A stretch of DNA of 64,000 nt from Dinoroseobacter sp965279125 (GCA_965279125.1 CBDIHL010000042.1:124001-188000), one strand, 5' to 3'. Positions 34,185-43,466 are shown, numbered from the stretch's first letter. The notes: a model not told the origin generated them from the sequence alone. Program-made: numbers and translations.

Positions 34185-34212
34185 GGGCGGGCCGTCGCAG
34201 GGACGCCCGCCC
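34185..34212 (-). terminator. Second hairpin after the symporter gene
   Basis: Perfect arms GGGCGGGC (34185-34192) and GCCCGCCC (34205-34212) lie 13 bp beyond the symporter stop, immediately before the terminator at 34141-34172 in the direction of transcription. It has no U-run of its own and may act as an mRNA-stabilising stem. Confidence 0.55.
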
Positions 34213-34224
34213 AACCGTCCGTGT

Positions 34225-36012
34225 CTAGTGGTCAGCCGCCGCAGCGCCTGCCCCGCGTGGGACACGCACGCTTTGCACGAGGTCCTTGATCTCCTGCGGG
34301 GTTTCCTTCGTCATGCCGGTCACCACATAGGCCACCGCGAAGTTCACCGCCGCACCGATCGCACCAAACGAGGTGGATTTGATCGGGCCAAGCAGAGGAT
34401 CGGCATCCGTGAACATGTTGGTGTCAGGAATGAAGAACCAGCCTTTGTGCAGGAAGATATACAGAAGTGTGACAACCAGACCGGCCAACATGCCCGCAAC
34501 CGCGCCCACATTGTTGATGCGGGTCGAGAAGATCCCCATCATCAAGGCCGGGAAGATCGAAGCCGCCGCCAAGCCGAAGGCTAAGGCCACCGTTTGCGCC
34601 GCAAATCCCGGGGGATTGAGCCCCAGTAGCACCGCCACGACAATCGCCGCTGCCATGGATATCCGTGCCGCCATCAACTCCGATTTCTCGGACATGTTCG
34701 GCGTCAGCTGACCTTTCAGCAAGTCGTGGCTGACCGCTGACGAGATCGCCAAGAGCAAACCCGCCGCCGTGGACAGAGCCGCCGCAAGGCCACCCGCTGC
34801 CACAAGGCCGATCACCCAGCCCGGAAGCGACGCGATCTCAGGATTTGCCAACACGAGGATGTCACGGTTGAACTTGGTCAACTCGTTGCCTTCCCAACCA
34901 TTCTCAGCCGCCTTTGCCTGCAACTCGGCATTGCCGTCGTTGTAGTACTGGATCATGCCGTCGCCGTTCTTGTCTTCCCAATCGAGAAGACCGGTTTTCT
35001 GCCATGTTGCCATCCAAGCGTATTCAGAGTCGTTGTTGATCTGCTCGACCGACACCGCAGCACCATCGGTGCCGTTTGGCCACATCAGTTCCGAGATGTT
35101 CAGACGCGCCATCGCACCAACAGCCGGGGCCGTGAGGTAGAGAAGCGCGATGAACACCAACGTCCAACCAGCGGACCAACGCGCGTCAGACACTTTCGGC
35201 ACGGTGAAGAAGCGCATAATGACGTGGGGCAGACCCGCGGTGCCGATCATCAGTGACAAGGTGAAAAGCACCATGTTGATGGTCGAGCCGTGTGCGGCGG
35301 TGTATTCGGCAAAGCCAAGCTCACGCACGATCTGGTCGAGCTTCTGCAGAAGCGGCTCGCCGGACGCCGAATGCTCGCCAAACAGGCCCAGCGCCGGGAT
35401 CGGATTGCCCGTCAGTTGCAGCGAGATGAACACAGCCGGGATCGTGTAGGCGGTGATCAGAACGCAATATTGCGCGACCTGCGTATACGTCACACCCTTC
35501 ATGCCGCCGAACACGGCATAGGCGAACACAACGCAGGACCCGATCAACAGACCCCAAGTGGTGTCGATCTCGAGGAAACGTCCAAAGGCAATGCCCACAC
35601 CCTGCATCTGACCGATCACGTAAGTGATGGAGGCCACCAGCAGACAGATCACAGCAACCATACGCGCGGTTGGGCTGTAGAAGCGGTCGCCGATGAACTC
35701 GGACACGGTGAACTTGCCGAACTTACGCAAGTAAGGAGCCAGCAGCAGCGCCAGAAGCACGTAGCCGCCCGTCCAGCCCATCAGGAAGGACGAGTTGTCG
35801 TAGCCGGTGAACGCGATCAGGCCTGCCATGGAGATGAACGAGGCCGCAGACATCCAGTCCGCCGCCGTCGCCATCCCGTTGGTGACGGGGTGAACCCCGC
35901 GTCCGGCGGCATAGAATTCAGACGTGGACCCGGCACGGGCCCAGATTGCGATGCCGATATAGAGCGCGAAAGAGGCGCCCACAAACAGCAGGTTAAGTGT
36001 AAACTGGTCCAT
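34225..36012 (-). CDS. Sodium:solute symporter, probable acetate/monocarboxylate permease (ActP/VC_2705-like)
   Basis: 595 residues, 13 or so transmembrane helices. SSS-family features include AAGRGVHPVTNGMATAADWM near residue 36 and GGMKGVTYTQVAQY in the middle. A hydrophilic loop of about 90 residues (between helices in the middle third) contains DKNGDGMIQYYN (34944-34979), matching an EF-hand calcium loop except at position 12. It is 5 bp after the DUF4212 gene and in the same direction as adk and acs, so it most likely imports acetate or a similar acid for Acs. Substrate inferred from context. Confidence 0.9.
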   Translation of the reverse strand: MDQFTLNLLFVGASFALYIGIAIWARAGSTSEFYAAGRGVHPVTNGMATAADWMSAASFISMAGLIAFTGYDNSSFLMGWTGGYVLLALLLAPYLRKFGKFTVSEFIGDRFYSPTARMVAVICLLVASITYVIGQMQGVGIAFGRFLEIDTTWGLLIGSCVVFAYAVFGGMKGVTYTQVAQYCVLITAYTIPAVFISLQLTGNPIPALGLFGEHSASGEPLLQKLDQIVRELGFAEYTAAHGSTINMVLFTLSLMIGTAGLPHVIMRFFTVPKVSDARWSAGWTLVFIALLYLTAPAVGAMARLNISELMWPNGTDGAAVSVEQINNDSEYAWMATWQKTGLLDWEDKNGDGMIQYYNDGNAELQAKAAENGWEGNELTKFNRDILVLANPEIASLPGWVIGLVAAGGLAAALSTAAGLLLAISSAVSHDLLKGQLTPNMSEKSELMAARISMAAAIVVAVLLGLNPPGFAAQTVALAFGLAAASIFPALMMGIFSTRINNVGAVAGMLAGLVVTLLYIFLHKGWFFIPDTNMFTDADPLLGPIKSTSFGAIGAAVNFAVAYVVTGMTKETPQEIKDLVQSVRVPRGAGAAAADH

Positions 36013-36017
36013 GTGAT

Positions 36018-36278
36018 TTATTCCTCATCCACGCCATGTTCTTGGTCGAGCTTGTTCATCCGCCAGGCGTAAAAGAAGATCAGCGCCAGAAAGACGAGGA
36101 TCGAGCCTTGCTGGGCGAACCAGAAGCCGAGGTCTGTGCCGCCAACCGAGATGCCGGACAAAAGAGGGCGCAGGATGATCCCGAACCCGAAAGATACCAC
36201 CGCCCATATGACGAGGCTGATGAGGATGAGGCGCACATTGGCGCTCCAATAAGCGTTATTTTCTGTGTTTTGGGACAT
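36018..36278 (-). CDS. DUF4212 small membrane protein, symporter partner
   Basis: 86 residues with two transmembrane helices (about 15-37 and 48-70). The start NAYWSANVRLILISLVIWA and the end FYAWRMNKLDQEHGVDE are typical of DUF4212 proteins, which are encoded immediately upstream of VC_2705-type sodium:solute symporters. Probably a small subunit of the transporter at 34225-36012. Confidence 0.92.
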   Translation of the reverse strand: MSQNTENNAYWSANVRLILISLVIWAVVSFGFGIILRPLLSGISVGGTDLGFWFAQQGSILVFLALIFFYAWRMNKLDQEHGVDEE

Positions 36279-36315
36279 GGGTTATGTGTCTCCTCCGGTT
36301 TTGTGTGTCGTTGAT

Positions 36316-36337
36316 CCGCCCCGTTCCCTGAGGGCGG
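36316..36337 (-). terminator. Possible hairpin after adk
   Basis: CCGCCC (36316-36321) / GGGCGG (36332-36337) with a 10-nt loop, 7 bp past the adk stop on the minus strand. There is no U-run, so it may only partly separate acs-adk from the DUF4212-symporter genes. Confidence 0.35.
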
Positions 36338-36343
36338 CTGGTC

Positions 36344-37030
36344 TTAGGTGATCGCGCTTTGGACCACCGTTTTGAGCGCGTGCGTAATCTCGTCGATCTC
36401 GCCCATCGCGGGCACGCGGCTGAGTGCGCCCTGAGCGGCATAGTGCGCAATCAGCGGAGCGGTTTGGGCGTGATACGCCTCCAGCCGCTGGGCGACGGTT
36501 TCGGCGTTGTCGTCCGCGCGACGCTTCATGTTCATGCTACCGCAGGCATCGCAGGTGTCGGGCTTCGCGGTCGGCTTGAAGCTGTCGTGATACCCCTCGC
36601 CACACGCCCCACAGGTGAAGCGACCCGAGATCCGCTCGACCATTGCAGCATCGTCGACCTCAAGGCTGATCGCGGCATTGATCCGCTGACCCGTATCGGC
36701 GAGTAGCGCATCAAGCGCCTCAGCCTGAACGGTGGTGCGCGGGAAGCCATCGAGGATGACGCCTTGGGCACAATCGGCCTCAGCCAGACGGTCGCGCAGG
36801 ATCGCGATGACGATCTCGTCGCTGACAAGCGCGCCCGCCTCCATCACGGCCTTAGCTTTCTGGCCGGCCTCGGTGCCTGCCGCAACTGCCGCACGCAACA
36901 AGTCGCCCGTCGACAATTGGACCAAACCGTATTGCTCTTCGAGCTTGCGCGCCTGGGTGCCTTTGCCCGCCCCCGGAGGACCAAGCAGGATCAGAACAGG
37001 GGCCACAACGGGCGGGGTCATACCATCCAT
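36344..37030 (-). CDS. adk: Adenylate kinase with zinc-type lid
   Basis: 228 residues, ATG 37030 with GGAGG 7 nt upstream, overlapping the acs stop by 1 bp. The P-loop is LLGPPGAGKGTQA, the AMP-binding motif LSTGDLLRAAV and the conserved ILDGFPRT is present. The lid has a Cys4-type zinc site (CGAC and CDAC). It converts AMP + ATP to 2 ADP. Coupling to acs makes sense because Acs releases AMP. Whether it is the only adk of the genome cannot be told here; the ribosomal-protein locus often holds another. Confidence 0.95.
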   Translation of the reverse strand: MDGMTPPVVAPVLILLGPPGAGKGTQARKLEEQYGLVQLSTGDLLRAAVAAGTEAGQKAKAVMEAGALVSDEIVIAILRDRLAEADCAQGVILDGFPRTTVQAEALDALLADTGQRINAAISLEVDDAAMVERISGRFTCGACGEGYHDSFKPTAKPDTCDACGSMNMKRRADDNAETVAQRLEAYHAQTAPLIAHYAAQGALSRVPAMGEIDEITHALKTVVQSAIT

Positions 37031-39003
37031 TATGCGTCCTCCCGGTTCATGCGATGCTCGATCAGATCATCCACAACGGACGGATCCGCGAGGGTGGAAG
37101 TGTCGCCGAGTGCGCCGAAGTCGTCCTCGGCGATCTTGCGCAGAATGCGCCGCATGATCTTGCCGGAGCGGGTCTTGGGCAGACCGGGGGCCCATTGGAT
37201 GAGGTCGGGCTTGGCAATCGGGCCGATTTCGGTGCGGACCCATGTCTCCAACTCCTTACGCAACTCGGGCGTGGGCGCTTCTCCATTCATCAAGGTCACG
37301 TAGGCGTAGATGCCTTGGCCCTTCACGTCATGCGGGTAGCCAACCACGGCGGCCTCGGCGACTTTGACATGGGCGACAAGCGCCGACTCCACCTCCGCCG
37401 TGCCCATCCGGTGACCCGAGACGTTGATCACATCGTCCACGCGCCCCGTGATCCAGTAGTCGCCATCCTCGTCGCGGCGGCATCCGTCGCCCGAGAAGTA
37501 GTAGCCCGCATAATCGCCGAAATAGGTCTTTTCGAACCGTGCATGATCGCCCCACACGGTGCGCATCTGACCCGGCCAGCTATCAGCAATGCACAGCACC
37601 CCTTCGACGCCGTTGCCTTCGATGACCTCGCCGCTCGTCGGCTCCAGCACCACGGGCTGCACGCCGAAGAACGGTGTTTGCGCAGCACCCGGCTTCAGCT
37701 TGGTCGCACCCGGCAGCGGCGTCAGCATGTGGCCGCCGGTTTCGGTTTGCCAAAAGGTATCGACGATGGGGCAGTTCCCCTTGCCAACGACCTCGTTATA
37801 CCAGTTCCAAGCCTCGGGATTGATCGGCTCACCGACGGAACCGAGGATACGCAATTCGCTCAGATCGTGCTTCTCGACCCACTCTTTGCCGGCACCCATC
37901 AGCGCCCGGATCGCCGTGGGGGCGGTATAGAACTGCGTGACTTTGTGCTTGGCACACACCTCCCAGAAACGGCCCGCATCTGGATAGGTTGGCACACCTT
38001 CGAACATGATCGTCGTCGCGCCATTCGCAAGTGGCCCGTAGACGATATAGCTGTGGCCCGTGACCCAACCGACATCTGCGGTGCACCAAAAGATGTCGCC
38101 CTCGTGGTAATCGAACGTGATCTCGTGGGTCATCGCGGCATAGGTCAGATAGCCGCCAGAGGTATGGACAACGCCCTTGGGCTGGCCGGTGGAGCCGGAG
38201 GTATAGAGGATGAACAACGGGTCTTCCGCGTTCATCTCGGCAGGCGCGCAGTCCGCTGAGGCGTCAGCCATCAAGGCGGTGCAATCATAGTCGCGCTCGG
38301 TCCATGTGGTTTGCGCGCCCGTGCGCTTCACCACGAGGCATTTTACGTCCTCGCCACAATGCAGAAGGGCGGTATCGGCGTTTGATTTCAGCGGCGTCTG
38401 GCGCCCCCCGCGTGGGGCGTGGTCCGCGGTGATGACGACCTTCGCGTCACAGCCATTGATCCGCGCGCCCAAAGCGTCGGGCGAGAACCCGGCAAAAACG
38501 ATGGAGTGAATCGCACCAAGCCGCGCGCAGGCCAGCATCGCATAGGCGGCTTCCGGGATCATCGGCAGATAGAGGACCACGCGGTCTCCCTTGCCGACGC
38601 CGAGATCCTTGAGGACGTTCGCCATCTTGCAGACCGAGACGTGCAAGTCCCGGTAGGTGATGTGCAGCGGTTGGTCCTGGGCGGGATCGTCAGGCTCCCA
38701 GATGATGGCGGTTTGATCTGCGCGGGTCGCGAGATGGCGATCAATGCAGTTGGCAGAGACGTTCAACGTGCCGTCTTCGAACCAGCGAATATCGATATTG
38801 CCGGGCGCAAAGGAGGTGTTCTTGACCTTGGTAAACGGCTTAATCCAGTCGAGGCGCTGACCCTGCTCGGCCCAGAAGCCTTCGGGATCGATAACAGAGG
38901 CGGCATACATGCGCGCATAGGCGGCGGCATCCACATGGGTCGGCGTGCCGTTCTGCACAGCCGAGGCCGTTTGAGCGCGTTCCGTTGCAGTTGAATTTCC
39001 CAT
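37030..39003 (-). CDS. acs: Acetyl-CoA synthetase (AMP-forming acetate:CoA ligase)
   Basis: 657 residues from ATG 39003, chosen because AGGAGG lies 7 nt upstream; an in-frame ATG at 39027 has no such site. Hallmarks of ANL enzymes are LYTSGSTGQPKGVVHTSGGY, the hinge YWITGRVDDVINVSGHRMGT and the C-terminal PKTRSGKIMRRIL with the catalytic Lys that is acetylated in Acs. It makes acetyl-CoA from acetate, ATP and CoA. It is followed by adk and the DUF4212-symporter pair, forming an acetate-utilisation block. Confidence 0.96.
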   Translation of the reverse strand: MGNSTATERAQTASAVQNGTPTHVDAAAYARMYAASVIDPEGFWAEQGQRLDWIKPFTKVKNTSFAPGNIDIRWFEDGTLNVSANCIDRHLATRADQTAIIWEPDDPAQDQPLHITYRDLHVSVCKMANVLKDLGVGKGDRVVLYLPMIPEAAYAMLACARLGAIHSIVFAGFSPDALGARINGCDAKVVITADHAPRGGRQTPLKSNADTALLHCGEDVKCLVVKRTGAQTTWTERDYDCTALMADASADCAPAEMNAEDPLFILYTSGSTGQPKGVVHTSGGYLTYAAMTHEITFDYHEGDIFWCTADVGWVTGHSYIVYGPLANGATTIMFEGVPTYPDAGRFWEVCAKHKVTQFYTAPTAIRALMGAGKEWVEKHDLSELRILGSVGEPINPEAWNWYNEVVGKGNCPIVDTFWQTETGGHMLTPLPGATKLKPGAAQTPFFGVQPVVLEPTSGEVIEGNGVEGVLCIADSWPGQMRTVWGDHARFEKTYFGDYAGYYFSGDGCRRDEDGDYWITGRVDDVINVSGHRMGTAEVESALVAHVKVAEAAVVGYPHDVKGQGIYAYVTLMNGEAPTPELRKELETWVRTEIGPIAKPDLIQWAPGLPKTRSGKIMRRILRKIAEDDFGALGDTSTLADPSVVDDLIEHRMNREDA

Positions 39004-39028
39004 TGAGCGTCCTCCTAGTCCCATCAAT

Positions 39029-39054
39029 GTCTGACCATTTTGGGTAGGTCAGAC
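39029..39054. promoter_or_regulatory. Inverted repeat in the acs leader
   Basis: GTCTGACC (39029-39036) and GGTCAGAC (39047-39054), perfect 8-bp arms with a 10-bp spacer, start 26 bp upstream of the acs ATG and just before its ribosome-binding site. It may be an operator or a leader hairpin affecting acs translation. Confidence 0.55.
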
Positions 39055-39174
39055 GGCTTGACATCTAAGTTACGCGCTTTTGTTTTATGGGCACTGCGGC
39101 GCCATTTTCGCTTACTCTTTTTGTGAAGTTTCGGGATCTCATCTGCATCCAGATGGTAAATTTATTCACATTTT

Positions 39175-39190
39175 TTATAATATATTATAA
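39175..39190. promoter_or_regulatory. 16-bp AT-only palindrome upstream of acs
   Basis: TTATAATATATTATAA is a perfect palindrome in the AT-rich core of the acs upstream region. It could supply -10 elements on either strand or bind a protein such as IHF nearby; only the symmetry is seen. Confidence 0.45.
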
Positions 39191-39237
39191 TTATCAATGA
39201 GTTAGTAAAATTTACAGATCACACTCTTTCACACTTA

Positions 39238-39255
39238 TGTATACAAAAGTATACA
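39238..39255. promoter_or_regulatory. TGTATAC-AAAA-GTATACA palindrome, GntR-like operator
   Basis: Perfect 7-bp arms TGTATAC (39238-39244) and GTATACA (39249-39255). Tandem GTATAC half-sites are common for FCD-type GntR regulators. It lies 235 bp upstream of acs. Which regulator binds is unknown; the GntR gene at 46046 is a candidate but more likely uses the TATCGATATTTTT motif. Confidence 0.5.
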
Positions 39256-39626
39256 ATTCAGCGCGAATGCGCCTTCTGCTGACCCTGCGACAAATTGATA
39301 TCCCGTTGCCTAAGCCGGTATTACAGGTCCTGATATCGCCCTGAAAAGTCCGGGATGCCGCATATCTACGAGACCGGAATGGAGTGTGATTCTTTGCCCC
39401 ACACACAAGGCGTTCGATTTGCACGACATGCACCGGGTGCCGAGCAGCACACATGTGAGACCAATGCCATAGCTGGATCCGCAAACCGGTGGAGCAAACC
39501 TATGCCAAAGCAAGATACCATCGCTGGCACGCGTTCGAACTGAGATCGAGGCTGTTGCCGTGATATGGCTCGGGTATACGAGCCCCGTTTTACACCGGTT
39601 TCATACAGGTGAGATCGCAGAAGGCG

Positions 39627-40496
39627 TTACCCGACAGGGGCCAAGGTAATGTCGAACCCGACGTATAAGAACGGCTCTGTCACGGTGCCTGAGATCGCCA
39701 TCCCGTCAGGGAATGCGCTCGCTGGCCGCTCTTCATAATGCATCACCAGATCCGAGCGGACCCCGAACACGGTGTCTTGGTCGAGATAGGGATCATCATC
39801 CGGGAACACCTCGGTCACCAGCGGCTGGAAGCCCGGCGCTTTAACAATGTAATGCAGATGCGACGGCCGCCATGGGTGGCGCCCACAGGCGTTCAGGATC
39901 GCCCCAACGGGGCCATCGGTTGGCACGGTATATTCCACGGGCTTGACGGTGGTGAAGGCGTAGCGCCCATCGTCGCCCACGGTCATCAGGCCGTGGAAGG
40001 AATATGTGTCCTGCTCCTGATCCTGACTCGCATAAAGTCCGTTCGGGGCTGTTTGCCAGATGTCCAGCTCTGCCCCCGCGATGGGGTTACCATCCAGGTC
40101 TTTAATCACGCCTTCGGCCAACAGGATCGGCCCGCCATAGTGGCGCTTCATGTCGCCGCCGTAAGCCAAAGGTGGCGCGCCAGACACATGGAACGGGCCC
40201 AGCACGGACGAGCTGGTCGCATCGTCGCGCGAGTTGATCATATCGACCAGCGAGGACATGCCGAGCACATCAGAGGCCAGCACAAATTCATGGCGATCCT
40301 CGGTCTCGATCGCAGCGCAGCCTTCGAGAAAGGCAATGCCCGCGCGCCATTCCTCATGGGTCAAGTTCGTCTCGCGCGCAAAATCGTGCAGATGCTTGAC
40401 TAGGGCACCCATGATCTCGCGCGTGCGCGGCGGCGTGTCCTCGGCCAGATAGCCCATGAAGACATCGGTGATGTTGTCTTTGGTGACGTTGCGCAT
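39627..40496 (-). CDS. Intradiol ring-cleavage dioxygenase (hydroxyquinol/catechol 1,2-dioxygenase type)
   Basis: 289 residues. The N-terminal helical dimerisation domain (1-100) is followed by the beta-sandwich catalytic domain. Non-heme Fe(III) ligands are all visible: Tyr155 (PNGLY), Tyr189 (VEYTVP), His213 and His215 (PSHLHY). The enzyme opens a catechol-type ring between the hydroxyls to a muconate product. The N-terminal domain favours the hydroxyquinol 1,2-dioxygenase group. It is the last gene of the minus-strand arm after the TRAP transporter, 11 bp behind DctM. Confidence 0.92.
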   Translation of the reverse strand: MRNVTKDNITDVFMGYLAEDTPPRTREIMGALVKHLHDFARETNLTHEEWRAGIAFLEGCAAIETEDRHEFVLASDVLGMSSLVDMINSRDDATSSSVLGPFHVSGAPPLAYGGDMKRHYGGPILLAEGVIKDLDGNPIAGAELDIWQTAPNGLYASQDQEQDTYSFHGLMTVGDDGRYAFTTVKPVEYTVPTDGPVGAILNACGRHPWRPSHLHYIVKAPGFQPLVTEVFPDDDPYLDQDTVFGVRSDLVMHYEERPASAFPDGMAISGTVTEPFLYVGFDITLAPVG

Positions 40497-40507
40497 GGCG
40501 GCACTCC

Positions 40508-41812
40508 TTAGATCAGTGCGAGGCTGAGGATGGGAAACTCGATCAGGATGAACAGGACGATCAGCATCACGAAGGCGAAGGGCAGCGCGCCCATGAACAC
40601 ATCCTTCAGCGAGATGCGGTCATCGTCGATGGTCGATTTGATGACGAAACAGGATATGCCCAAAGGCGGCGTTAACAACCCGATCTCCGCGCCCACGACG
40701 GTGATGATGCCGAACCAGATCAGCGACATATCCAGCGATTCCGCCAGCGGCAAAAACAGCGGCACGACGATCAGGATGATCGACGCGGTGTCCAGAAGTG
40801 TGCCGAGAAACAGCATCAACAGCACATAAAGCAGCATGATGACCCAGAACGTGGCCTCGGACCCGACCAGCAGATCCTCCAGCTGGTTGGGCAGGCCCGC
40901 AAGCCCCAGCATCCGGCTGTAGATCGACGCGGCAGTGATCAGGAACAGGATGGCGGCGGTGATATGGCCCGTTTCCAGCAGCGCTTCCCAGAACGACTTG
41001 AGGCTCATGGATTTGCGCAACACCGCGATGATCAGCGCAACCGCAGCGCCCGCAGCCCCGGCCTCGACGGCCGTCATCCAGCCGGTATAGATCCCGCCCA
41101 GAACGATGGTGATCAACAGTAAGGTCGGCAGGGTCTTGGAGGCCACCTCTCGGCGGCTCATCCACTCGGTATCCTCGACCACGCGGCCCCCGACGAAATT
41201 CGGGGTGAAGCGGCCCATGAACCAGATGGCGACGACATAGGCGATGGCCAGCAAGATGCCGGGGATGACGCCGGCAAGGAACATGTCGCCCACGGACTGC
41301 TCGGCCACGAAGGAGTAGATGATCAGCATCGCAGAGGGCGGAATGATCATGCCCAGAACGCTCGACCCGGCAACGACGCCCACGGCGAAGCGCGGGTTGT
41401 AGTCTTGGGCCAGCATCTGCGGGACGGAGACTTTGGTGAAAACCGAGGCCGAGGCAATCGACGAGCCGGTCACAGCCGCAAACACGGCATTCGCGCCCAC
41501 AGTGCCCATCCCGATGCCGCCTTTGACCTTGCGAAAGCGCATGGTCATGACCTCGTAGATGTCCCTGCCAAGCCCCGCTTTACTGACGATGAGCCCCATA
41601 AAGGTAAACAAGGGGATCGTGGCGAAGGTATACTCCATCGCTGAATCACCCACGGCGACCTTCAGCAGGTTCAGCGCGAGGGTGAAGTTGTCGCGCATCA
41701 GCCAGATCGAGACGAACGATACCATGGCGAGGGCCACGGGGATATAGACGCCCGAATAGATCAGGAAAACGATGGCGATGACCGAGATGAGGCCGATCTC
41801 AATGGGGGTCAT
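40508..41812 (-). CDS. TRAP transporter large permease (DctM family)
   Basis: 434 residues, about 12 transmembrane helices, with IPLFTFMGLIVSKAGLGRDI, GSSVLGMIIPPSAMLIIYS and ITVVGAEIGLLTPPLGISCF, all typical of DctM. Its ATG overlaps the DctQ stop by 4 bp. It forms the Na+-driven transport channel for the solute bound by the DctP protein at 42396-43466. Context suggests an aromatic or dicarboxylic acid such as malonate (inference). Confidence 0.94.
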   Translation of the reverse strand: MTPIEIGLISVIAIVFLIYSGVYIPVALAMVSFVSIWLMRDNFTLALNLLKVAVGDSAMEYTFATIPLFTFMGLIVSKAGLGRDIYEVMTMRFRKVKGGIGMGTVGANAVFAAVTGSSIASASVFTKVSVPQMLAQDYNPRFAVGVVAGSSVLGMIIPPSAMLIIYSFVAEQSVGDMFLAGVIPGILLAIAYVVAIWFMGRFTPNFVGGRVVEDTEWMSRREVASKTLPTLLLITIVLGGIYTGWMTAVEAGAAGAAVALIIAVLRKSMSLKSFWEALLETGHITAAILFLITAASIYSRMLGLAGLPNQLEDLLVGSEATFWVIMLLYVLLMLFLGTLLDTASIILIVVPLFLPLAESLDMSLIWFGIITVVGAEIGLLTPPLGISCFVIKSTIDDDRISLKDVFMGALPFAFVMLIVLFILIEFPILSLALI

Positions 41813-42360
41813 GTGGACGTCTCATCATGTTCGGGGGTGCGCACCAGCGCGGGACGGTCTTGGGCGGTGATGACCTTGATCACGAAGATCACGCAGGACA
41901 GCGACGTGCCCATGGTGATGACCAGCTTCACGGGCCACCACGGCAGGGTGAACAAGCCCGGCACGCCGAAATAGTCTTGGGTGTCCCACATATGCAGAAA
42001 CTCGGGGAAGGTAATGTAGGCGATCAGGCCCATCAGAATGGCCGACAGCGCATTGATGATCCGGCGCATATTGGCGGCCACTTTCGGGCGCCTGCCGTGG
42101 ATGACGTTCAAGAACCCGTCCGAGCGCGTCAAGCGGTCAACCCGGACCACATCGGCGAGTTGCAAAAAGACGATCAGCACGACGGAAAACTGCACCATCT
42201 CGTAGGTGCCTTTCAGCGGGGCCGAGAACACGCCGCGTGCGATCACATCGACGTTCAGGAGCACCACCAACGCCAACACGACAAGCGTGCCGAGGGCGTT
42301 GGAGGCGATCGCGAGGGTATTGGCGACCTTCGAGAGGCCAGCAACAGCTGAATTTAGCAT
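41809..42360 (-). CDS. TRAP transporter small permease (DctQ family)
   Basis: 183 residues, four transmembrane helices (first about 20-42: ALGTLVVLALVVLLNVDVIA). The family pattern includes NVDVIARGVFSAPLKGTYEM and a charged central loop (DVVRVDRLTRSD). It is the partner of DctM, with a 4-bp gene overlap, and lies 35 bp after the DctP gene. Confidence 0.92.
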   Translation of the reverse strand: MLNSAVAGLSKVANTLAIASNALGTLVVLALVVLLNVDVIARGVFSAPLKGTYEMVQFSVVLIVFLQLADVVRVDRLTRSDGFLNVIHGRRPKVAANMRRIINALSAILMGLIAYITFPEFLHMWDTQDYFGVPGLFTLPWWPVKLVITMGTSLSCVIFVIKVITAQDRPALVRTPEHDETST

Positions 42361-42395
42361 GTGGGGGCCTCTCGTTGGGTCGTCAGTCTTGGGGT

Positions 42396-43466
42396 TTACT
42401 CAGCGGTCCAGTCGCGCACACCGACATAGCCAGCCGCTTCAAGCTTGCTGAGATACGAAGCCAGCATCTGCGTGCCGTCTTCGCCGTTGTCGTTCAACGT
42501 CTGCACCCATTCTTGGGCGATATTTGGCATGGCATTGGCCCAAGCCGCACGGTCCTCGGCAGGGACCTCGACGATTGTGCCGCCCGCCTCGACATAAGCG
42601 GCCTCGGACGCCTCGGCGCGGTCCATGGCTATGCCCGCGACGTGGTCACGATAGGCGATGGACACCTCTTGCAGAACGGACTTCACTTCCTCGGGCAGGG
42701 TGGCCCAATAGTCAGCATTGGCGGTGATCGTCTTGGAGTTCACAGCCCCCAGATCCGCGCGCAGCATGTAAGGCGCGACCTCTGCGATCTTGAAGGTCAC
42801 GGCAGATTCAGGCCACAGCATCCCGCAATCGACAAGGCCGGTTTGCAGCATGTTGTAGAAGTCGGTCAGACCGCCGCGCACGCCTGCTGCGCCCTCGATG
42901 CCCTCGAGGTAGCGCAGGTTCAGGCCGGCCCCGGCGATCTTCTTGCCCTCAAGGTCGGCAAGGGATGCGACAGGCTCGGTGCAGAACACCTGATAGCTGT
43001 CGAGCACAACGCCCGTGGCCAGATAGACCTGGTTCTGGGCGGTAAACTCGTTGTTCATCGCGGGGTATTCGCGGGCAATCTCGTCCACGGCTTGGGCCAC
43101 AGCGCGCGCGTCGGACGCCACAAACGGGGTGGAGCCGGAGATGCCTTGGCTGGGCAGCTTGGACGAGTGGAAGATCGTGGTGACGATGCCGATATCGCCC
43201 AGACCGAGTTGCACGCCTTCCAGAACACCACGCGGTTTCACGATGGAGCCACCGTAGTTTTCCTGCCAGTTCATCTCGTAATTGCCTGCGGCTGCCAGAC
43301 GGCTGTCGACCTCTGGGATGAAGAAATCGGTGAATTCCTTGACCCAAAGCGCGCGCGCTGGGTAGCCGTCGATCACGACCGCATTGACGGTTTCTTGGGC
43401 CACGGCTGGCAAAGACACGACCGTCGCGACGGCCGCCCCGATCAAGGTTTTTTGAATGGATGTCAT
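42396..43466 (-). CDS. TRAP transporter substrate-binding protein (DctP family)
   Basis: 356 residues from ATG 43466, preceded by GGAGGAAACAAACC. The signal peptide ends near AVAQ-ET (residues 1-24). The DctP fold shows LEGVQLGLGDIGIVTTIFHS and LADLEGKKIAGAGLNLRYLE (the conserved Arg that binds the carboxylate lies in this region), then VDCGMLWPESAVTFK. It binds an organic acid in the periplasm for DctQM. Confidence 0.93.
   Translation of the reverse strand: MTSIQKTLIGAAVATVVSLPAVAQETVNAVVIDGYPARALWVKEFTDFFIPEVDSRLAAAGNYEMNWQENYGGSIVKPRGVLEGVQLGLGDIGIVTTIFHSSKLPSQGISGSTPFVASDARAVAQAVDEIAREYPAMNNEFTAQNQVYLATGVVLDSYQVFCTEPVASLADLEGKKIAGAGLNLRYLEGIEGAAGVRGGLTDFYNMLQTGLVDCGMLWPESAVTFKIAEVAPYMLRADLGAVNSKTITANADYWATLPEEVKSVLQEVSIAYRDHVAGIAMDRAEASEAAYVEAGGTIVEVPAEDRAAWANAMPNIAQEWVQTLNDNGEDGTQMLASYLSKLEAAGYVGVRDWTAE

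Larger units (their letters stand above)
39004..39626. other. Gene-free region upstream of acs, AT-rich in its centre
   Basis: 623 bp with no credible coding frame. Base composition drops sharply at about 39150-39260. It holds three symmetric elements listed separately (39029-39054, 39175-39190, 39238-39255) and a GGCTCG/CGAGCC hairpin (39567-39584) followed by CCGTTTT, which could end plus-strand transcription. From 39270 to 39620 nothing else was recognised; no tRNA-like fold was found. Confidence 0.6.

Noticed and set aside
39270..39620. Possible tRNA or small gene in the acs upstream gap
   Set aside because: A GTTCGAAC stretch and short frames exist, but no cloverleaf, ribosome-binding site or coding character could be supported.
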